Source: Verrucomicrobia bacterium UBA6354 (GTDB lineage Bacteria; Verrucomicrobiota; Kiritimatiellia; RFP12; UBA1067). From it: 10,364 bases of DNA. The position numbers and the translations under genes were made by a program. The DNA is taken from contig DJRS01000181.1 in NCBI GenBank assembly GCA_002440145.1, positions 1 through 10,364 on the forward strand. Reading direction: 5' to 3'. The notes below the pieces were generated by a model. It worked only from the letters and a program-made list of their open reading frames with translations. It had not been told where the DNA came from and did no database searches. This document shows positions 1 through 10,364 of the stretch, piece by piece; position 1 is the stretch's first letter, and every line of letters starts with the position of its first letter.

Positions 1-25
1 CTATCCTTCTAGTTTTGCGCTATAA

Positions 26-54
26 AGTATAGCACGAACGACTTCGTTTTTCAC
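26..54 (-). promoter_or_regulatory. Candidate leftward extended -10 promoter
   Basis: Read on the minus strand, positions 31 to 26 spell TATACT (5 of 6 to the -10 consensus). TGC lies directly upstream at 34-32, giving an extended -10. Seventeen bases further upstream, positions 54 to 49 spell GTGAAA (4 of 6 to TTGACA). Transcription would run left out of the window, diverging from rpoB. The -35 sits inside the hairpin at 45-70, so a repressor could act there. No target gene is visible, so this is only a candidate. Confidence 0.27.
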
Positions 55-70
55 CCGTTTGGTGAAAACG
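45..70. repeat. Inverted repeat with one bulged T
   Basis: The left arm CGTTTTTCACC (45-55) pairs with the right arm GGTGAAAACG (61-70) around a 5-base loop. This gives about 10 base pairs with one unpaired T. The T run lies at the outer side of the left arm and no T run follows the right arm, so it does not look like an intrinsic terminator on the + strand. It overlaps the -35 of the candidate leftward promoter and could be an operator or a structured transcript end. Its role is unknown. Confidence 0.5.
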
Positions 71-153
71 ACAAATCCACTTCCCCCTTGAAAACAAAGG
101 TCGCATCCCCGATTCTAGCTGTTCAACTGCTATTTTTAGGTTTATCCGGCGCG

Positions 154-171
154 CCACCCTCCTGGGGGTGG
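154..171. repeat. Short inverted repeat CCACCC/GGGTGG
   Basis: CCACCC (154-159) and GGGTGG (166-171) can form a 6-bp GC-rich stem with a 6-base loop. No T run follows on the + strand. It lies just upstream of the pyrimidine-rich tract. It may be a remnant of transcript-end structure for an upstream gene, or chance. Confidence 0.3.
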
Positions 172-180
172 ACCTTGCGC

Positions 181-240
181 ATCCTTTCCTTCCGTTTCCT
201 CAACCGATCGTTCTCCTTTTTCGCTTTCGCTCTCCACCCC
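181..240 (+). promoter_or_regulatory. C-rich pyrimidine tract, possible Rho loading site
   Basis: By my count 50 of 60 bases are C or T, with 26 C against only 5 G. The stretch lies between the left edge of the window and the rpoB promoter. Excess C over G in weakly structured RNA is the known hallmark of Rho utilisation sites. Such a site here would stop upstream transcripts before they reach the rpoB promoter. This is inference from composition only. Confidence 0.25.
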
Positions 241-249
241 TCGGAACGA

Positions 250-285
250 CCTGTCCCGGGTGTCTCACGACAGGGTACGCTTTTT
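250..285 (+). terminator. Weak terminator-like hairpin before the rpoB promoter
   Basis: CCTGTC (250-255) can pair with GACAGG (269-274), giving a 6-bp stem with a 13-base loop. TTTTT follows at 281-285. The gap between stem and T run and the large loop make it a poor match to an intrinsic terminator. Its position just upstream of a strong promoter would fit insulation from upstream transcription. Confidence 0.2.
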
Positions 286-307
286 CTGCGCTTTCCCAGG
301 AGGGGGG

Positions 308-337
308 TTGACTTCGCGCGGGAATATGTGGTATAAT
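308..337 (+). promoter_or_regulatory. Near-consensus sigma-70-type promoter for rpoB
   Basis: TTGACT at 308-313 matches the -35 consensus at 5 of 6 positions. After an 18-bp spacer, TATAAT at 332-337 is a perfect -10 element. TGG directly before it (329-331) supplies the TGn of an extended -10. A run of six G (302-307) abuts the -35. The expected start of transcription is around 342-345, leaving a leader of about 110 nt before the rpoB start codon. This is the clearest promoter in the window and probably drives all four genes. Confidence 0.85.
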
Positions 338-343
338 ACGCAA

Positions 344-453
344 ATTCGCCCTTGTTGTGCACAGTTAACAAAGTGGTCGCTTACCACACTTCAGGCATGA
401 TTCGGGGCAATGGTAGATTTCTAGTCAACAACGAGCAATAAGGTAAGCAAACA
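344..453 (+). other. Predicted rpoB leader (5' UTR) with small hairpins
   Basis: The stretch between the predicted transcription start and rpoB contains a perfect 5-bp hairpin, GTGGT (373-377) with ACCAC (383-387), around a 5-base loop. TTGTT (352-356) can pair with AACAA (366-370). TTGTTG (352-357) could instead pair with CAACAA (426-431) near the ribosome binding site. Such alternatives could allow autoregulation of polymerase synthesis, but these stems are short and may be chance. I recognise no known riboswitch or ribosomal protein binding motif. Confidence 0.35.
439..444 (+). promoter_or_regulatory. Ribosome binding site of rpoB
   Basis: TAAGGT lies 9 bases before the ATG at 454 and matches the start of the Shine-Dalgarno consensus. 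The spacing is normal. It supports the ATG at 454 over downstream starts. Confidence 0.7.
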
Positions 454-4398
<3,945 letters not shown>

Positions 4399-4415
4399 TG
4401 TGTAAGGAATTTTTC

Positions 4416-4421
4416 TTGGAG
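4416..4421 (+). promoter_or_regulatory. Ribosome binding site of rpoC
   Basis: TTGGAG lies 10 bases before the ATG at 4432, in the 33-nt AT-rich gap after rpoB. A second purine-rich match, TAAGGA at 4403-4408, is too far upstream (23 nt) to act directly and may be chance or a standby site. Confidence 0.6.
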
Positions 4422-4431
4422 TTTTGATAAA

Positions 4432-8816
<4,385 letters not shown>

Positions 8817-8820
<4 letters not shown>

Positions 8821-9308
8821 CAATCCTGGGGGTCGACACCTCCTTGCGTTCAACCGGCTTCGGCGTTCTGGAAGTGTCCGGAAGCCGGTTGCGCGCGCTG
8901 GAGTACGGGAATATTCCCAACAAGCCGAAGCTTTCCGTTTCGGCTTGTCTCTTTTCCATCCATATGCGGCTGAACGAGTTGATTGCGCGATGGAATCCTG
9001 ACGTTTTGAGTGTGGAAAAGGTGATCTACGGCAAGAATGCGAATACCATGCTGGTGCTGGGCGAGGCGCGCGGCGCCGTGATCGTGGCGGCGACTGCCGC
9101 CGGGAAGCCGATCTACGAATACGAACCCCGGCGCGTGAAAATGAGCGTGTGTGGGAACGGCATGGCGGAGAAAAGCCAGATCCAGCGCATGGTCAAGACC
9201 CTGCTGTCCCTGCCCGAGTTGCCCCAGAATGACGCCGCGGACGCGCTCGCATTGGCGATTTGCCATGCGCATACGCGATCCTTTTTGTCCAATAGCGACC
9301 CTATTTGA
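8817..9308 (+). CDS. ruvC: Crossover junction endodeoxyribonuclease RuvC
   Basis: RuvC cuts Holliday junctions as a dimer, acting with the RuvAB branch migration motor in recombinational repair. The 163-aa product, close to E. coli RuvC (173 aa), keeps the four acidic catalytic residues D7, E67, D139 and D142, the last two in D-A-A-D-A-L. It also has the K-N-A-N and L-G-E-A-R-G blocks and the A-E-K-S-Q-I-Q segment near residue 115. The usual D-P-G near the first aspartate reads D-T-S here, a change I associate with PVC-type RuvC. The GTG at 8817 is chosen because it places D7 correctly. It overlaps the rpoC stop as GTGA, and no strong Shine-Dalgarno is present (only GGAT at 8807-8810). Translation is therefore probably coupled to rpoC. 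ruvA and ruvB are not in the window. Confidence 0.95.
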
Positions 9309-9314
9309 GAGGAG
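9307..9314 (+). promoter_or_regulatory. Ribosome binding site of prmC
   Basis: GAGAGGAG lies 5 bases before the GTG at 9320 and overlaps the end of the ruvC stop codon. It is the strongest Shine-Dalgarno in the window. It decides for GTG 9320 over the in-frame TTG at 9305, which would overlap ruvC and has no binding site. Confidence 0.75.
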
Positions 9315-9319
9315 ATTTT

Positions 9320-10216
9320 GTGGAAAAACATGCAGATACGGCTTGTTCGGAAGCCGGGAGCCCGCCGACATACAGACAGATTGTGGCGAAAGCCGTCCGC
9401 TATTTGACGGCGCATCACGTGCCCGATCCCGCCGTCGCGGCGGAATTGCTGGTCGCGCGCCTGTTGGCGTGCGGGCGCGGCCTTATCGCTTCCTGTCTCG
9501 ACCGACCGGTCCCGCCGTCGCACGTGGAAGCCATGCGCCGCGCCTTGCGCCGGCTGGCGGCGGACGAACCCCTGCAATACGTCCTGGGCGAGTGGGATTT
9601 CCGCACGCTTACCCTGCGTTGCGATCCGCGCGCGCTGATTCCGCGTCCCGAAACCGAGGAACTGGTCACGCGCGTCTTGAAGTTTCTGGAAGGACGTTCG
9701 AATCCGTTTGTGATAGACGTGGGCACGGGGACGGGCGCCATCATTCTTTCGATTGCCGCGGAGTTCAAGGGGCCGGGCACGTTCTGGGGGACGGACATCA
9801 GCCCCAAGGCGATCGAGCTTGCCAATTTCAACGCGGATTTCACGCGTCTTGCCGGGCGCGTGCATTTCTCCGTCATGGACGGATTGGACGGGTTCGATGA
9901 GCCCGGGCTGGCCGACGTGATCGTCTCCAATCCCCCCTACATAGCCCATGACATGTGCGCCGCGCTGGATCCGCGCATCCTCCGCCATGAGCCTTTGCTG
10001 GCGCTGGACGGCGGCGCGGAGGGGCTGGACTTCTATGACCGCTATCTCGGAGACGCCTTGAATCTGCTCAAGCCGGGCGGTGCGGTTTTCTTTGAGATCG
10101 GGAACGACCAAGGCGAGGCGCTCAGGGAGCTGATGACGAGCTACGGGTTCTCGAATATCCGCATAGAAAAGGACTTTGCCGGGCTGGACCGGTACGCGAG
10201 CGCGGTATTGGAATAG
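9320..10216 (+). CDS. prmC: Peptide chain release factor N5-glutamine methyltransferase
   Basis: PrmC (HemK) transfers a methyl group from S-adenosylmethionine to the glutamine of the GGQ motif in release factors RF1 and RF2, which improves translation termination. The 298-aa product has a helical N-terminal release-factor-binding region, the conserved E-P-L-Q-Y-V-L-G (83-90) and P-R-P-E-T-E (108-113) blocks, and the SAM-binding motif D-V-G-T-G-T-G-A (133-140). It also has the diagnostic N-P-P-Y substrate-binding motif (204-207) and a downstream E-P-L-L-A-L-D-G-G segment. Length and motif order fit the family, which is close to E. coli PrmC (277 aa). The usual partner prfA (RF1) is not adjacent. 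It lies 11 nt after ruvC and is probably in the same transcript. The start is GTG, chosen for its strong ribosome binding site. The stop is TAG. Confidence 0.95.
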   Translation: MEKHADTACSEAGSPPTYRQIVAKAVRYLTAHHVPDPAVAAELLVARLLACGRGLIASCLDRPVPPSHVEAMRRALRRLAADEPLQYVLGEWDFRTLTLRCDPRALIPRPETEELVTRVLKFLEGRSNPFVIDVGTGTGAIILSIAAEFKGPGTFWGTDISPKAIELANFNADFTRLAGRVHFSVMDGLDGFDEPGLADVIVSNPPYIAHDMCAALDPRILRHEPLLALDGGAEGLDFYDRYLGDALNLLKPGGAVFFEIGNDQGEALRELMTSYGFSNIRIEKDFAGLDRYASAVLE

Positions 10217-10222
10217 GCCCAT

Positions 10223-10241
10223 CCGCCTTTGCGGGTTTATT
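10223..10241 (+). terminator. Weak terminator-like hairpin after prmC
   Basis: CCGC (10223-10226) pairs with GCGG (10231-10234) around a 4-base loop, followed by GTTTATT. The stem is only 4 bp, or 5 with a wobble pair, so it is a weak candidate. It begins 7 bases after the prmC stop, where a transcript end would be expected. Confidence 0.3.
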
Positions 10242-10248
10242 GCCTACC

Positions 10249-10314
10249 CCGTTGCGCCGGAACGGTGATGCCGTTGCGCCGGAACGCCCACCCCGTTCTA
10301 CCGGAACGGGCGCG
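10249..10314. repeat. Tandem 22-bp-period palindromic repeats, three copies
   Basis: Copies start at 10249, 10271 and 10293, exactly 22 bases apart. The first two share the 16-base core CCGTTGCGCCGGAACG. The third reads CCGTTCTACCGGAACG, with three changes in the middle. Each core is flanked by CGTT and AACG arms, so each can form a hairpin. The third is best, with CCCGTTC (10292-10298) and GAACGGG (10304-10310) giving 7 perfect base pairs around a 5-base loop. The last 6 bases of each unit differ between copies. No T run follows, so it is not an ordinary terminator. It could be a REP-like intergenic repeat family or a protein-binding array. Confidence 0.7.
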
Positions 10315-10364
10315 CGATGCGGAAAGGATGCGGCTGTCTCGCCCCGTTCCCTGCCTTTGGCCCC

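Larger units (their letters stand above)
1..307. other. Non-coding region upstream of the rpoB promoter
   Basis: No convincing gene is visible here on either strand. The open frames of about 80 codons that cross it lack a good ribosome binding site, have low-complexity translations, and overlap each other on opposite strands. The region is more AT-rich at its left end than the genes. It holds a hairpin at 45-70, a possible leftward promoter at 26-54, a short inverted repeat at 154-171, a pyrimidine-rich tract at 181-240 and a hairpin near a T run at 250-285. I looked for a tRNA T-loop signature and did not find one. The ribosomal protein genes rplJ and rplL, which often precede rpoB, are not in this stretch. 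Confidence 0.6.
10217..10364. other. Non-coding stretch after prmC
   Basis: This last part of the window contains no recognisable gene start on either strand. It holds a weak terminator-like hairpin just after prmC and a short array of repeats (10249-10314). A further CCCCGTT fragment at about 10342-10348 resembles the repeat but is off the period. The stretch is cut by the window edge, so the array may continue to the right. Confidence 0.6.

Noticed and set aside
88..116. A possible promoter with TTGAAA at 88-93
   Set aside because: The matching -10 position reads GATTCT, a poor fit, and the strong promoter at 308-337 already accounts for rpoB.
88..336. A small + strand frame (82 codons, TTG start) before the rpoB promoter
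   Set aside because: No ribosome binding site before the TTG, it runs into the -10 element of the rpoB promoter, and the translation of the pyrimidine tract is Phe/Ser/Arg-rich with no recognisable domain.
123..371. A small minus-strand frame (82 codons) over the rpoB promoter region
   Set aside because: It overlaps the promoter and leader, has no clear ribosome binding site, and encodes a Lys/Arg-rich low-complexity product from the complement of the pyrimidine tract.
10249..10314. The 22-bp-period repeats as a CRISPR array
   Set aside because: The variable part between cores is only about 6 bases, far shorter than spacers, and no cas gene is present.

Overview
This window is a housekeeping locus from a moderately GC-rich bacterium. 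All four genes lie on the + strand in one tight cluster: rpoB (RNA polymerase beta), rpoC (beta'), ruvC (Holliday junction resolvase) and prmC (release factor glutamine methyltransferase). Beta carries a reduced insertion in the betai9 region. Beta' carries an SI3-type insertion in the trigger loop. RuvC has a D-T-S-L-R-S-T-G first catalytic motif. Together these suggest a Gram-negative lineage, with the PVC group (Kiritimatiellota, Lentisphaerota or Verrucomicrobiota relatives) as my best guess. That placement rests on recalled family resemblance, not on a search.

Layout. Positions 1-307 hold no convincing gene. They contain a hairpin next to a possible leftward promoter, a C-rich pyrimidine tract that could be a Rho loading site, and two short inverted repeats. 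A near-consensus extended -10 promoter (308-337) then drives a leader of about 110 nt and the polymerase genes. No rplJ or rplL lies within the 453 bases before rpoB, so rpoB here appears to have its own promoter. rpoB and rpoC are separated by 33 nt. rpoC and ruvC overlap by 4 nt (GTGA), and ruvC and prmC are 11 nt apart. After prmC come a weak terminator-like hairpin and a small array of 22-bp-period, partly palindromic repeats near the right edge.

How the genes work together. rpoB and rpoC encode the two large subunits of RNA polymerase. The downstream pair ruvC-prmC serves unrelated processes (recombination and translation termination), yet the spacing implies co-transcription and, for ruvC, translational coupling to rpoC. 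The usual rpsL/rpsG/fusA genes do not directly follow rpoC. All catalytic and metal-binding residues I checked are present, and no frameshift or truncation is visible. I see no defence system, mobile element, CRISPR array or RNA gene. The most distinctive features are the rpoC-ruvC-prmC arrangement, the terminal repeat array, a cysteine cluster in beta, and unusual acidic tails on beta and beta'.
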